From NCBI GenBank assembly GCA_027186245.1, contig CP114481.1:19809501-19873500 (forward strand): 64,000 bases of DNA, written 5' to 3'. A program made the position numbers and the translations under genes. Position 1 is the first letter of the stretch. Each line of letters starts with the position of its first letter. This document shows positions 1 to 14,300 of the stretch, piece by piece. The notes beneath the pieces are model-generated. The model worked only from the letters and a program-made list of their open reading frames with translations, ran no database searches and was not told where the DNA came from. The stretch comes from Coriaria nepalensis. Lineage: Eukaryota > Streptophyta > Magnoliopsida > Cucurbitales > Coriariaceae.

Positions 1-836
1 TTTTAAAATCAAGTATGCATTTGTTTTATCTCATATTCAATTCAATGTGTCTTTTCAAGACACTAAATCATTTGGAAGCCATTGGAGCGAATCCTATTTT
101 CGTATTTCAAACACAGCTTTCGCGCATAGCTTGCATATGATTTTTTGAAGGCAAGTATGAATTTGTTTAATCTTAGAGTCATCGTCTCAATGACTCTTTG
201 AAAGTCATTAATTCATTTGAAAGCAATTAAAATGAATTCTATTTTCGCACATCGAACCCGACATTCGTACATAACTTGCTAATGATCATTTAAGGGAAAG
301 TATGCGTTTGTTTTATTTGAGGTTTATGTCAATGAGTCTTTTCAAGTCACTAATGCATTTGAAAAAAATTCAAATGAATTCTATTTTTACACTTTAAACA
401 CTACTTTCGCGGATCACTTGTTGATAATCTTTTTAAGACAAGTATGCATTTGATTTATCTTATATTTATTTCAATGAGTCTTTTCAAGAACATAAATCAT
501 TTGGAAGCCATTGGATCGAATACTATTTTCGCATTTCAAACACGACTTTCGCACATAGCTTGCATATTATTTTTTGAACGCAAGTACGAATTTGTTGAAT
601 CTTAGAGTCATCATCTCAATGGCTCTTTGAAAGTCATTAATTCATTTGAAAGCAATTAAAATAAATTCTATTTTCGCACTTCGAACCCGACTTTCGTACA
701 TAACTTGCTAATTATCATTTAAGGGCTAGTATGGATTTGTTTTAGCTGAGATTCATGTCAATGAGACTTTTCAAGTCACTTATTTATTTGAAAACAATTC
801 AAATGAATTCTATTTTTGCACTTCAAACACGACTTT
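1..836. repeat. Left-end segment, copy 1 of an 836-bp duplication
   Basis: Reading base by base, 1-836 appears identical to 2150-2985 (offset 2149 bp, five trimers). The match stops where copy 1 has CTTTCCCACATC and copy 2 has CTTTTCCACATG. Because the window starts inside copy 1, the duplication may extend further left. Diagnostic variants include GCACATCGAAC, AAGAACATAAATC, TTGGATCGAAT, GCACATAGC and GTACGAATTTGTTGAATC. Confidence 0.85.
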
Positions 837-2149
837 CCCACATCACTTGCTAATGATCTTTTTAAAATCGAGTATGCATTTGTTTTATCTAATATTCATT
901 TCAATGTGTCTTTTCAAGACACTAAATCATTTGGAAGCCATTGGAGCGAATACTATTTTCGCATTTCAAACACGTCTTTCGCGCATAGCTTGCATATGAT
1001 TTTTTGAAGGCAAGTATAAATTTGTTTAATCTTAGAGTCATCATCTCAATGACTCTTTGAAAGTCATTAATTCATCTGAAAGCAATTAAAATTAATTCTA
1101 TTTTCGCACTTCGAACCCGACTTTCGTACATAACTTGCTAATTATCATTTAAGGGCTAGTATGGATTTGTTTTAGTTGAGATTCATGTCAATGAGTCTTT
1201 TCAAGTCACTTATTTGTTTGAAAACAATTCAAATGAATTCTATTTTTACACTTCAAACACGACTTTCCCACATCACTTGCTAATGATCTTTTTAAAATCA
1301 AGTATGCATTTGTTTTATCTCATATTCAATTCAATGTCTCTTTTCAAGACACTAAATCATTTGGAAGCCATTGGAGCGAATACTATTTTCGTATTTCAAA
1401 CACAGCTTTCGCGCCTAGCTTGCATATTATTTTTTGAACGCAAGTACGAATTTGTTGAATCTTAGAGTCATCATCTCAATGGCTCTTTGAAAGTCATTAA
1501 TTCATTTGAAAGCAATTAAAATAAATTCTATTTTCGCACTTCGAACCCGACTTTCGTACATAACTTGCTAATTATCATTTAAGGGCTAGTATGGATTTGT
1601 TTTAGCTGAGATTCATGTCAATGAGACTTTTCAAGTCACTTATTTATTTGAAAACAATTCAAATGAATTCTATTTTTGCACTTCAAACACGACTTTTCCA
1701 CATGACTTGCTAATGATCTTTTTAAAATCAAGTATGCATTTGTTTTATCTTATATTCATTTCAATGTGTCTTTTCAAGACACTAAATCATTTGGAAGCCA
1801 TTGGATCGAATACTATTTTAGCATTTCAAACACGGCTTTCGCGCATAGCTTGCATATGATTTTTTGAAGGCAAGTATAAATTTGTTTAATCTTAGAGTCA
1901 TCATCTCAATGACTCTTTGAAAGTCATTAATTCATCTGAAAGCAATTAAAATGAATTCTATTTTCGCACTTCGAACCCGACTTTCGTACATAAGTTGCTA
2001 ATTATCATTTAAGGGCTAGTATGGATTTGTTTTAGATGAGATTCATGTCAATGAGTCTTTTCAAGTCACTTATTTATTTGAAAACAATTAAAATGAATTC
2101 TATTTTTGCACTTCAAACACGACTTTCCCACATCACTTGCTAATGATCT

Positions 2150-2985
2150 TTTTAAAATCAAGTATGCATTTGTTTTATCTCATATTCAATTCAATGTGTC
2201 TTTTCAAGACACTAAATCATTTGGAAGCCATTGGAGCGAATCCTATTTTCGTATTTCAAACACAGCTTTCGCGCATAGCTTGCATATGATTTTTTGAAGG
2301 CAAGTATGAATTTGTTTAATCTTAGAGTCATCGTCTCAATGACTCTTTGAAAGTCATTAATTCATTTGAAAGCAATTAAAATGAATTCTATTTTCGCACA
2401 TCGAACCCGACATTCGTACATAACTTGCTAATGATCATTTAAGGGAAAGTATGCGTTTGTTTTATTTGAGGTTTATGTCAATGAGTCTTTTCAAGTCACT
2501 AATGCATTTGAAAAAAATTCAAATGAATTCTATTTTTACACTTTAAACACTACTTTCGCGGATCACTTGTTGATAATCTTTTTAAGACAAGTATGCATTT
2601 GATTTATCTTATATTTATTTCAATGAGTCTTTTCAAGAACATAAATCATTTGGAAGCCATTGGATCGAATACTATTTTCGCATTTCAAACACGACTTTCG
2701 CACATAGCTTGCATATTATTTTTTGAACGCAAGTACGAATTTGTTGAATCTTAGAGTCATCATCTCAATGGCTCTTTGAAAGTCATTAATTCATTTGAAA
2801 GCAATTAAAATAAATTCTATTTTCGCACTTCGAACCCGACTTTCGTACATAACTTGCTAATTATCATTTAAGGGCTAGTATGGATTTGTTTTAGCTGAGA
2901 TTCATGTCAATGAGACTTTTCAAGTCACTTATTTATTTGAAAACAATTCAAATGAATTCTATTTTTGCACTTCAAACACGACTTT
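2150..2985. repeat. Copy 2 of the 836-bp duplication
   Basis: This segment matches 1-836. To its right the sequence instead follows the unit at about 1690-1885 (offset 1289), sharing CTTTTCCACATGACTTG and the TTTTAGCATTTC variant. Two different donor registers are thus joined near 2980, as expected of repeated unequal exchange rather than one simple duplication. Confidence 0.8.
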
Positions 2986-3860
2986 TCCACATGACTTGCT
3001 AATGATCTTTTTAAAATCAAGTATGCATTTGTTTTATCTTATATTCATTTCAATGTGTCTTTTCAAGACACTAAATCATTTGGAAGCCATTGGATCGAAT
3101 ACTATTTTAGCATTTCAAACACGGCTTTCGCGCATAGCTTGCATATGATTTTTTGAAGGCAAATATAAATTTGTTTAATCTTAGAGTCATCATCTCAATG
3201 ACTCTTTGAAAGTTATTAGTTCATTTGAAAGCAATTAAAATGAATTCTATTTTCGCACTTCAAACCCGACATTCGTACATAACTTGCTAATGATCATATA
3301 GAGGAAAGTATGCATTTCTTTTATTTGAGATTCATGTCAATGAGTCTTTTCAAGTCACTAATTTATTTGAAAACAATTCAAATGAATTCTATTTTTACAC
3401 TTGAAACACTACTTTTCGGCATAACTTACTAATGATCTTTTTAAGACAAGTATGCATTTGTTTTATCTTATATTCATTTCAATGAGTCTTTTCAACACAC
3501 TAAATCATTTGGAAGCCCTTGGAGCGAATACTATTTTCGCATTTCAAACCCGACTATCGCGCATATCTTCCATATGATTTTTTGAAGGCAAGTATGAATT
3601 TGTTTAATCTTGGAGTTATGATCTCAATGACTCTTTGAAAGTCACTAATTCATTTAAAAGCAATTAAAATGAATTCTATTTTTGCACTTCGAACCCGACA
3701 TTCGTACATAACTTGCTAATGATCATTTAAGGACAAGTATGCGTTTGTTTTATTTGATATTCATGTCAATGAGTCTTTTCAAGTCACTAATTTATTTGAA
3801 AATAATTCAAATGAATTCTATTTTTACACTTCAAACACTACTTTTGCGCATCACTTGCTA

Positions 3861-3872
3861 ATGATCTTATAT
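3861..3872. other. 30-bp deletion junction within subunit B
   Basis: The sequence reads GATCTTATATTT where intact units have GATC, then 30 bases (the T-run, AAGACAAGTATGCATTTG and GATTTATC), then TTATATTT. The trimer here is 399 bp. ATCT occurs at both ends of the lost stretch, so microhomology-mediated loss or slippage is plausible. Confidence 0.8.
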
Positions 3873-4660
3873 TTATTTCAATGAGTCTTTTCAAGAACAT
3901 AAATCATTTGGAAGCCATTAGAGCGAATACTATTTTCGCATTTCAAACACGACTTTCGCGCATAGCTTGCATGTTCTTTTTTGAACGCAAGTATGAATTT
4001 GTTTTATTTTAGTGTCATTATCTCAATGACTTTTTGAAAGTCACTAATTCATTTGAAAGCAATTAAAATGAATTCTATTTTCGCACTTCAAACCCGACTT
4101 TCGTACATAACTTGCTAATGATCATTTAAGGGCAAGTATGGATTTGTTTTTGTTGAGATTCATGTCAATGAGTCTTTTCAAGTCACTAATTTATTTGAAA
4201 ACAATTAAAATGAATTCTATTTTTGCACTTCAAAATCTACTTCCCGCATCACTTGCTAATCATCGTTTTAAGAAAAGTATGCATTTGTTTTATCTTATAT
4301 TCATTTCCATGTGTCTTTTCAAGACACTAAATCATTTGGAAGCCATTGGAGCGAATACTATTTTCGCAATCCAAACACGGATTTCGCGCATAGCTTGCAT
4401 ATGATTTTTTGAAGGCAAGTATGAATTTGTTTAATCTTAGAGTCAGCATCTCAATGACTCTTTGAAAGTCACTAATTCATTTGAAAGCAATTAAAATGAA
4501 TTATATTTTTGCACTTCGAACCCGACATTCGTACATAACTTGGTAATGATCATTTAAGGACAAGTATGCGTTTGTTTTATTTGAGATTCATGTAAATGAG
4601 TCTTTTCAAGTCACTAATTTATTTGAAAACAATTCAAATGAATGCTATTTTTACATTTCA

Positions 4661-4680
4661 AACACTACTTTAAGACAAGT
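4661..4680. other. 27-bp deletion junction within subunit B
   Basis: The sequence reads ACTACTTTAAGACAAG where intact units have ACTACTTT, then the CGCATCACTTGCTAATGATC region, then TTTAAGACAAG. The trimer is 402 bp. TTT is shared at both ends of the deleted stretch. Confidence 0.8.
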
Positions 4681-5334
4681 ATGCCTTTGATTTATCTTAT
4701 ATTTATTTCAATGAGTCTTTTCAAGACAATAAATCATTTGGAAGCAATTGGAGCGAATACTATTTTCGCATTCCAAACACGACTTTCGCGCAGAGCTTGC
4801 ATATGATTTTTTGAAGGCAAATATGAATTTGTTTAATCTTAGAGTCATCATCTCAATGACTCTTCGAAAGTCACTAATTCATTTGAACACAATTAAAATG
4901 AATTCTATTTTCGCACTTCGAACTTGACTTTCGTACATAACTTGCTAATGATCATTTAAGGGCAAGTATGCATTTGTTTTATTTGAGATTCATGTAAATG
5001 AGTCTTTTCAAGTCACTAATGCATTTGAAAAAAATTCAAATGAATTCTATTTTTACACTTTAAACACTACTTTTGCGGATCACTTGTTGATAATCTTTTT
5101 AAGACAAGTATGGATTTGATTTATCTTATATTTATTTAAATGAGTCTTTTCAAGACAATAAATCATTTGGAAGCAATTGGAGCGAATACTATTTTCGCAT
5201 TTCAAACACGACTTTCGCGCATAGCTTGCATATGATTTTTTGAAGGCAAGTATGAATTTGTTTAATCTTAGAGTCATGATCTCAATGACTCTTTGAAAGT
5301 CACTAATTCATTTGAACACAATTACAATGAATTC

Positions 5335-8300
5335 TATTTTCACACTTCGAACCCGACTTTCGTACATAACTTGCTAATGATCATTTAAGGGCATGTATGC
5401 GTTTGTTTTATTTGAGATTCATGTCAATGAGTCTTTTCAAGTCACTAATGCATTTGAAAAAAATTCAAATGAATTCTATTTTTGCCCGTTAAACACTACT
5501 TTCGTGGACCACTTGTTGATGATCTTTTTAAGATAGGTATGCATTTGATTTATCTTATATTTATTTCAATGAGTCTTTTTAAGACAATAAATCATTTGGA
5601 AGCCATTGGAGCGAATACTATTTTCGCATTTCAAACACGGCTTTCGCCCATAACTTGCTTATTATTTTTTGAACGCAAGTTTGAATTTGTTTTATTTTAG
5701 TGTCATTATCTCAATGACTTTTTGAAAGTCACTAATTCATTTGAACGCAATTAAAATGAATTCTATTTTCGCACATCGAATCCGACTTTCGTACATAACT
5801 TGCTAATGATCATTTAAGGGCATGTATGGATTTGTTTTTGTTCAGATTCGTGTCAATGAGTCTTTTCAGGTCACTAATTTATTTGAAAACAATTCAAATG
5901 AATTCTATTTTTACATTTCAAACACTACTTTCCCGCATCACTTGCTAATGATCTTTTTAAGACAAGTATGCATTTGATTTATCTTATAGTTATTTCAATG
6001 AGTCTTTTGAAGACAATAAATCATTTGGAAGCAATTGGAGCGAATACTATTTTCTCATTCCAAACACGACTTTCGCGCTTAGCTTGCATATGATTTTTTG
6101 AAAGCAAGTATGAATTTGTTTAATCTTAGAGTCCTCATCTCAATGACTCTTTGAAATTCATTAGTTCATTTGAAAGCAATTAAAATGAATTCTATTTTCG
6201 CACTTCGTACCCGACATTCGTAAATAACTTGCTAATGATCATTTAAGGGAAATTATGCGTTTGTTTTATTTGAGATTCATGTCAATGAGTCTTTTCAAGT
6301 TACTAATGCATTTGAAAAAAATTCAAATGAATTCTATTTTTGCCCGTTAAACACTACTTTCGTGGATCACTTGTTTATGATCTTTTTAAGATAGGTATGC
6401 ATTTGATTTATCTTATATTTATTTAAATGAGTCTTTTCAAGACAATAAATCATTTGGAAGCAATTGGAGCGAATACTATTTTCGCATTTCAAACACGACT
6501 TTCGCGCATAGCTTGCATATGATTTTTTGAAGGCAAGTATGAATTTGTTTAATCTTAGAGACATCATCTCAATGACTCTTTGAAAGTCACTAATTCATTT
6601 GAACACAATTACAATGAATTCTATTTTCGCACTTCGAACCCGATTTTCGTACATAACTTGCTAATGATCATTTAAGGGCATGTATGCGTTTGTTTTATTT
6701 GAGATTCCTGTCAATGAGTCTTTTCAAGTCACTAATGCATTTAAAAAAAATTCAAATGAATTCTATTTTTGCCCGTTAAACACTACTTTCGTGGATCACT
6801 TGTTTATGATCTTTTTAAGATAGGTATGCATTTGATTTATCTTATATTTATTTCAATGAGTCTTTTTAAGACAATAAATCATTCGGAAGCCATTGGAGCG
6901 AATACTATTTTCGCATTTCAAACACGACTTTCGCCCATAACTTGCTTATTATTTTTTGAACGCAAGTATGAATTTGTTTTATTTTAGTGTCATTATCTCA
7001 ATGACTTTTTGAAAGTTACTAATTCATTTTAAAGCAATTAAAATGAATTCTATTTTCGCACTTCGTACCCGACATTCGTACATAACTTGGAAATGGTCAT
7101 TTAAGGACAAGTATGCGTTTGTTTTATTTGAGATTCATGTCAATAAGTCTTCTCAAGTCACTAATATATTTGAAAACAATTCAATGAATTCTATTTTTAC
7201 ATTTCAAACACTACTTTCCCGCATCACTTGCTAATGATCTTTTTAAGACAAGTATGCATTTGATTTATCTTATAGTTATTTCAATGAGTCTTTTGAAGAC
7301 AATAAATCATTTGGAAGCAATTGGAGCGAATACTATTTTCGCATTCCAAACACGACTTTCGCGCTTAGCTTGCATATGATTTTTTGAAAGCAAGTATGAA
7401 TTTGTTTAATCTTAGAGTCCTCATCTCAATGACTCTTTGAAATTCATTAGTTCATTTGAAAGCAATTAAAATGAATTCTATTTTCGCACTTCGTACCCGA
7501 CATTCGTAAATAACTTGCTAATGATCATTTAAGGGAAAGTATGCGTTTGTTTTATTTGAGATTCATGTCAATGAGTCTTTTCAAGTCACTAATGCATTTA
7601 AAAAAAATTCAAATGAATTCTATTTTTGCCCGTTAAACACTACTTTCGTGGATCACTTGTTTATGATCTTTTTAAGATAGGTATGCATTTGATTTATCTT
7701 ATATTTATTTCAATGAGTCTTTTTAAGACAATAAATCATTCGGAAGCCATTGGAGCGAATACTATTTTCGCATTTCAAACACGACTTTCGCCCATAACTT
7801 GCTTATTATTTTTTAAACGCAAGTATGAATTTGTTTTATTTTAGTGTCATTATCTCAATGACTTTTTGAAAGTCACTAATTCATTTGAAAGCAATTAAAA
7901 TGAATTCTATTTTCGCACTTCGTACCCGACATTCGTACATAACTTGGTAATGATCATTTAAGGACAAGTATGCGTTTGTTTTATTTGAGATTCATGTCAA
8001 TAAGTCTTCTCAAGTCACTAATATATTTGAAAACAATTCAATGAATTCTATTTTTACATTTCAAACACTACTTTCCCGCATCACTTGCTAATGATCTTTT
8101 TAAGACAAGTATGCATTTGATTTATCTTATAGTTATTTCAATGAGTCTTTTGAAGACAATAAATCATTTGGAAGCAATTGGAGCGAATACTATTTTCGCA
8201 TTCCAAACACGACTTTCGCGCTTAGCTTGCATATGATTTTTTGAAAGCAAGTATGAATTTGTTTAATCTTAGAGTCCTCATCTCAATGACTCTTTGAAAT

Positions 8301-11300
8301 TCATTAGTTCATTTGAAAGCAATTAAAATGAATTCTATTTTCGCACTTCGTACCCGACATTCGTAAATAACTTGCTAATGATCATTTAAGGGAAAGTATG
8401 CGTTTGTTTTATTTGAGATTCATGTCACTGAGTCTTTTCAAGTTACTAATGCATTTGAAAAAAATTCAAATGAATTCTATTTTTGCCCGTTAAACACTAC
8501 TTTCGTGGATCACTTGCTGATGATCTTTTTAAGATAGGTATGCATTTGATTTATCTTATATTTATTTCAATGAGTCTTTTTAAGACAATAAATCATTTGG
8601 AAGCCATTGGAGCAAATACTATTTTCGCATTTCAAACACGACTTTCGCGCATAGCTTTCATATGATTTTTTGAAGGCAAGTATGAATTTGTTTAATCTTA
8701 GAGTCATCATCTCAATGACTCTTTGAAAGTCACTAATTCATTTGAACACAATTACAATGAATTCTATTTTCGCACTTCGAACCCGACTTTCGTACATAAC
8801 TTGCTAATGATCATTTAAGGGCATGTATGCGTTTGTTTTATTTGAGATTCATGTCAATGAGTCTTTTCAAGTCACTAATGCATTTGAAAAAAATTCAAAT
8901 GAATTCTATTTTTGCCCGTTAAACACTACTTTCGTGGATCACTTGTTGATGATCTTTTTCAGATAGGTATGCATTTGATTTATCTTATATTTATTTCAAT
9001 GAGTCTTTTTAAGACAATAAATCATTTGGAAGCCATTGGAGCAAATACTATTTTCGCATTTCAAACACGACTTTCGCCCATAACTTGTATATTATTTTTT
9101 GAACGCAAGTATGAATTTTTTTTATTTTAGTGTCATCATCTCAATGACTTTTTGAAAGTCACTAATTCATTTGAAAGCAATTAAAATGAATTCTATTTTC
9201 ACACTTCGTAGCCGACATTCGTACATAACTTCTAATGATCATTTAAGGACAAGTATGCGTTTGTTTTATTTGAGATTCATGTCAATGAGTCTTTTCAAGT
9301 CACTAATTTATTTGAAAACAATTCAAATGAATTCTATTTTTACATTTCAAACACTACTTTCCCGCATCACTTGCTAATGATCTTTTTAAGACAAGTATGC
9401 ATTTGATTTATCTTATATTTATTTCAATGAGTCTTTTGAAGACAATAAATCATTTGGAAGCAATTGGAGCGAATACTATTTTCGCATTCCAAACACGACT
9501 TTCGCGCTTAGCTTGCATGTGATTTTTTGAAAGCAAGTATGAATTTGTTTAATCTTAGAGTCCTCATCTCAATGACTCTTTGAAATTCATTAGTTCATTT
9601 GAAAGCAATTAAAATGAATTCTATTTTCGCACTTCGTACCCGACATTCGTAAATAACTTGCTAATGATCATTTAAGGACAAGTAAGCGTTTGTTTTATTT
9701 GAGATTCATGTCAATGAGTCTTTTCAAGTCACTAATTTATTTGAAAACAATTGAAATGAATTCTATTTTTACATTTCAAACACTACTTTCCCGCATCACT
9801 TGCTAATGATCTTTTTAAGACAAGTATGCATTTGATTTATCTTATAGTTATTTCAATGAGTCTTTTGAAGACAATAAATCATTTGGAAGCAATTGGAGCG
9901 AATACTATTTTCTCATTCCAAACACGACTTTCGCGCTTAGCTTGCATGTGATTTTTTGAAAGCAAGTATGAATTTGTTTAATCTTAGAGTCCTCATCTCA
10001 ATGACTCTTTGAAATTCATTAGTTCATTTGAAAGCAATTAAAATGAATTCTATTTTCGCACTTCGTACCCGACATTCGTAAATAACTTGCTAATGATCAT
10101 TTAAGGGAAAGTATGCGTTTGTTTTATTTGAGATTCATGTCAATGAGTCTTTTCAAGTCACTAATGCTTTGAAAAAAATTCAAATGAATTCTATTTTTAC
10201 ACTTTAAACACTACTTTTGCGGATCACTTGTTGATAATCTTTTTAAGACAAGTATGGATTTGATTTATCTTATCTTTATTTAAATGAGTCTTTTCAACAC
10301 AATAAATCATTTGGAAGCAATTGGAGCGAATACTATTTTCGCATTCAAACACGACTTTCGCGCTTAGCTTGCATATGATTTTTTGAAGGCAAGTACGAAT
10401 TTGTTTAATCTTAGAGTCATCATCTCAATGACTCTTTGAAAGTCACTAATTCATTTGAACACAATTACAATGAATTCTATTTCCGCACTTCGAACCCGAC
10501 TTTCGTACATAACTTGCTAATGATCATTTAAGGGCATGTATGCGTTTGTTTTATTTGAGATTGATGTCAATGAGTCTTTTCAAGTCACTAATGCATTTGA
10601 AAAAAATTCAAATGAATTCTATTTTTGCCCGTTAAACACTACTTTCGTGGATCACTTGTTGATGATCTTTTTAAGATAGGTATGCATTTGATTTATCTTA
10701 TATTTATTTCAATGAGTCTTTTTAAGACAATAAATCATTTGGAAGCCATTGGAGCGAATACTATTTTCGCATTTCAAACACGGCTTTCGCCCATAACTTG
10801 CTTATTATTTTTTGAACGCAAGTATGAATTTGTTTTATTTTAGTGTCATCATCTCAATGACTTTTTGAAAGTCACTAATTCATTTGAAAGCAATTAAAAT
10901 GAATTCTATTTTCGCACTTCGTAGCCGACATTCGTACATAACTTCTAATGATCATTTAAGGACAAGTATGCGTTTGTTTTATTTGAGATTCATGTCAATG
11001 AGTCTTTTCAAGTCACTAATTTATTTGAAAACAATTGAAATGAATTCTATTTTTACATTTCAAACACTACTTTCCCGCATCACTTGCTAATGATCTTTTT
11101 AAGACAAGTATGCATTTGATTTATCTTATGGTTATTTCAATGAGTCTTTTGAAGACAATAAATCATTTGGAAGCAATTGGAGCGAATACTATTTTCTCAT
11201 TCCAAACACGACTTTCGCGCTTAGCTTGCATGTGATTTTTTGAAAGCAAGTATGAATTTGTTTAATCTTAGAGTCCTCATCTCAATGACTCTTTGAAATT

Positions 11301-14300
11301 CATTAGTTCATTTGAAAGCAATTAAAATGAATTCTATTTTCGCACTTCGTACCCGACATTCGTAAATAACTTGCTAATGATCATTTAAGGACAAGTAAGC
11401 GTTTGTTTTATTTGAGATTCATGTCAATGAGTCTTTTCAAGTCACTAATTTATTTGAAAACAATTGAAATGAATTCTATTTTTACATTTCAAACACTACT
11501 TTCCCGCATCACTTGCTAATGATCTTTTTAAGACAAGTATGCATTTGATTTATCTTATAGTTATTTCAATGAGTCTTTTGAAGACAATAAATCATTTGGA
11601 AGCAATTGGAGCGAATACTATTTTCTCATTCCAAACACGACTTTCGCGCTTAGCTTGCATGTGATTTTTTGAAAGCAAGTATGAATTTGTTTAATCTTAG
11701 AGTCCTCATCTCAATGACTCTTTGAAATTCATTAGTTCATTTGAAAGCAATTAAATTGAATTCTATTTTCGCACTTCGTACCCGACATTCGTAAATAACT
11801 TGCTAATGATCATTTAAGGGAAAGTATGCGTTTGTTTTATTTGAGATTCATGTCAATGAGTCTTTTCAAGTCACTAATGCATTTGAAAAAAATTCAAATG
11901 AATTCTATTTTTACACTTTAAACACTACTTTTGCGGATCACTTGTTGATAATCTTTTTAAGACAAGTATGGATTTGATTTATCTTATATTTATTTAAATG
12001 AGTTTTTTCAAGACAATAAATCATTTGGAAGCAATTGGAGCGAATACTATTTTCGCATTTCAAACATGACTTTCGCGCATAGCTTGCATATGATTTTTTG
12101 AAGGCAAGTATGAATTTGTTTAATCTTAGAGTCATCATCTCAATGACTCTTCGAAAGTCACTAATTCCTTTGAACACAATTACAATGAATTCTATTTCCG
12201 CACTTCGAACCCGACTTTCGTACATAACTTGCTAATGATCATTTAAGGGCATGTATGCGTTTGTTTTATTTGAGATTGATGTCAATGAGTCTTTTCAAGT
12301 CACTAATGCATTTGAAAAAAATTCAAATGAATTCTTTTTTTGCCCGTTAAACACTACTTTCGTGGATCACTTGTTGATGATCTTTTTAAGATAGGTATGC
12401 ATTTGATTAATCTTATATTTATTTCAATGAGTCTTTTTAAGACAATAATTCGTTTGGAAGCCATTGGAGCGAATACTATTTTCGCATTTCAAACACGACT
12501 TTCGCCCATAACTTGCTTATTATTTTTTGAACGCAAGTATGAATTTGTTTTATTTTAGTGTCATTATCTCAATGACTTTTTGAAAGTCACTAATTCATTT
12601 GAAAGCAATTAAAATGAATTCTATTTTCGCACTTCGTACCCGACATTCGTACATAACTTGGTAATGATCATTTAAGGACAAGTATGCGTTCGTTTTATTT
12701 GAGATTCATGTCAGTGAGTCTTCTCAAGTCACTAATTTATTTGAAAACAATTCAAATGAATTCTATTTTTACATTTCAAACACTACTTTCCCGCATCACT
12801 TGCTAATGTTCTTTTTAAGACAAGTATGCATTTGATTTATCTTATAGTTACTTCAATGAGTCTTTTGAAGACAATAAATCATTTGGAAGCAATTGGAGCG
12901 AATACTATTTTCGCATTCCAAACACGACTTTCGCGCTTAGCTTGCATATGATTTTTTGAAAGCAAGTATGAATTTGTTTAATCTTAGAGTCCTCATCTCA
13001 ATGACTCTTTGAAATTCATTAGTTCATTTGAAAGCCATTAAAATGAATTCTATTTTCGCACTTCGTACCCGACATTCGTAAATAACTTGCTAATGATCAT
13101 TTAAGGGAAAGTATGAGTTTGTTTTATTTGAGATTCATGTCAATGAGTCTTTTCAAGTTACGAATGCATTTGAAAAAAATTCAAATGAATTCTATTTTTG
13201 CCCGTTAAACACTACTTTCGTGGATCACTTGTTGATGATCTTTTTAAGATAGGTATCCATTTCATTTATCTTATATTTATTTCAATGAGTCTTTTTAAGA
13301 CAATAAATCATTTGGAAGCCATTGGAGCAAATACTATTTTCGCATTTCAAACACGACTTTCGCGCATAGCTTGCATATGATTTTTTGAAGGCAAGTATGA
13401 ATTTGTTTAATCTTAGAGTCATCATTTCAATGACTCTTTGAAAGTCACTAATTCATTTGAACACAATTACAATGAATTCTATTTTCGCACTTCGAACCCG
13501 ACTTTCGTACATAACTTGCTAATGATCATTTAAGGGCATGTATGCGTTTGTTTTATTTGAGATTCATGTCAATGAGTCTTTTCCAGTTACTAATGCATTT
13601 GAAAAAAATTCAAATGAATTCTATTTTTGCCCGTTAAACACTACTTTCGTGGATCACTTGTTGATGATCTTTTTAAGATAGGTATCCATTTGATTTATCT
13701 TATATTTATTTCAATGAGTCTTTTTAAGACAATAAATCATTTGGAAGCCATTGGAGCGAATACTATTTTCGCATTTCAAACACGACTTTCGCGCATAGCT
13801 TGCATATTATTTTTTCAACGCAAGTATGAATTTGTTTAATCTTAGAGTCATCGTCTCAATGACTCTTTGAAAGTCACTAATTCATTTGAACACAATTAAA
13901 ATGAATTCTATTTTCGCACTTCGAACACGACTTTCGTACATAACTTCCTAATGATCATTTAAGGGCAAGTAAGCGTTTGTTTTATTTGAGATTCATGTCA
14001 ATGAGTCTTTTCAAGTCACTAATTTATTTGAAAACAATTGAAATGAATTCTATTTTTACATTTCAAACACTACTTTCCCGCATCACTTGCTAATGATCTT
14101 TTTAAGACAAGTATGCATTTGATTTATCTTATAGTTATTTCAATGAGTCTTTTGAAGACAATAAATCATTTGGAAGCAATTGGAGCGAATACTATTTTCT
14201 CATTCCAAACACGACTTTCGCGCTTAGCTTGCATGTGATTTTTTGAAAGCAAGTATGAATTTGTTTAATCTTAGAGTCCTCATCTCAATGACTCTTTGAA

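Larger units (their letters stand above)
239..5334. repeat. Left zone: divergent trimers
   Basis: Successive A subunits begin at 239, 668, 1098, 1528, 1958, 2388, 2817, 3247, 3676, 4075, 4503, 4905 and 5335. Most intervals are 428-430 bp. The exceptions are 3676-4075 (399 bp) and 4503-4905 (402 bp), which contain deletions. Neighbouring trimers differ at many positions, and A carries the perfect GACTT-TTC-AAGTC dyad in some copies. No non-satellite sequence was seen. Confidence 0.9.
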
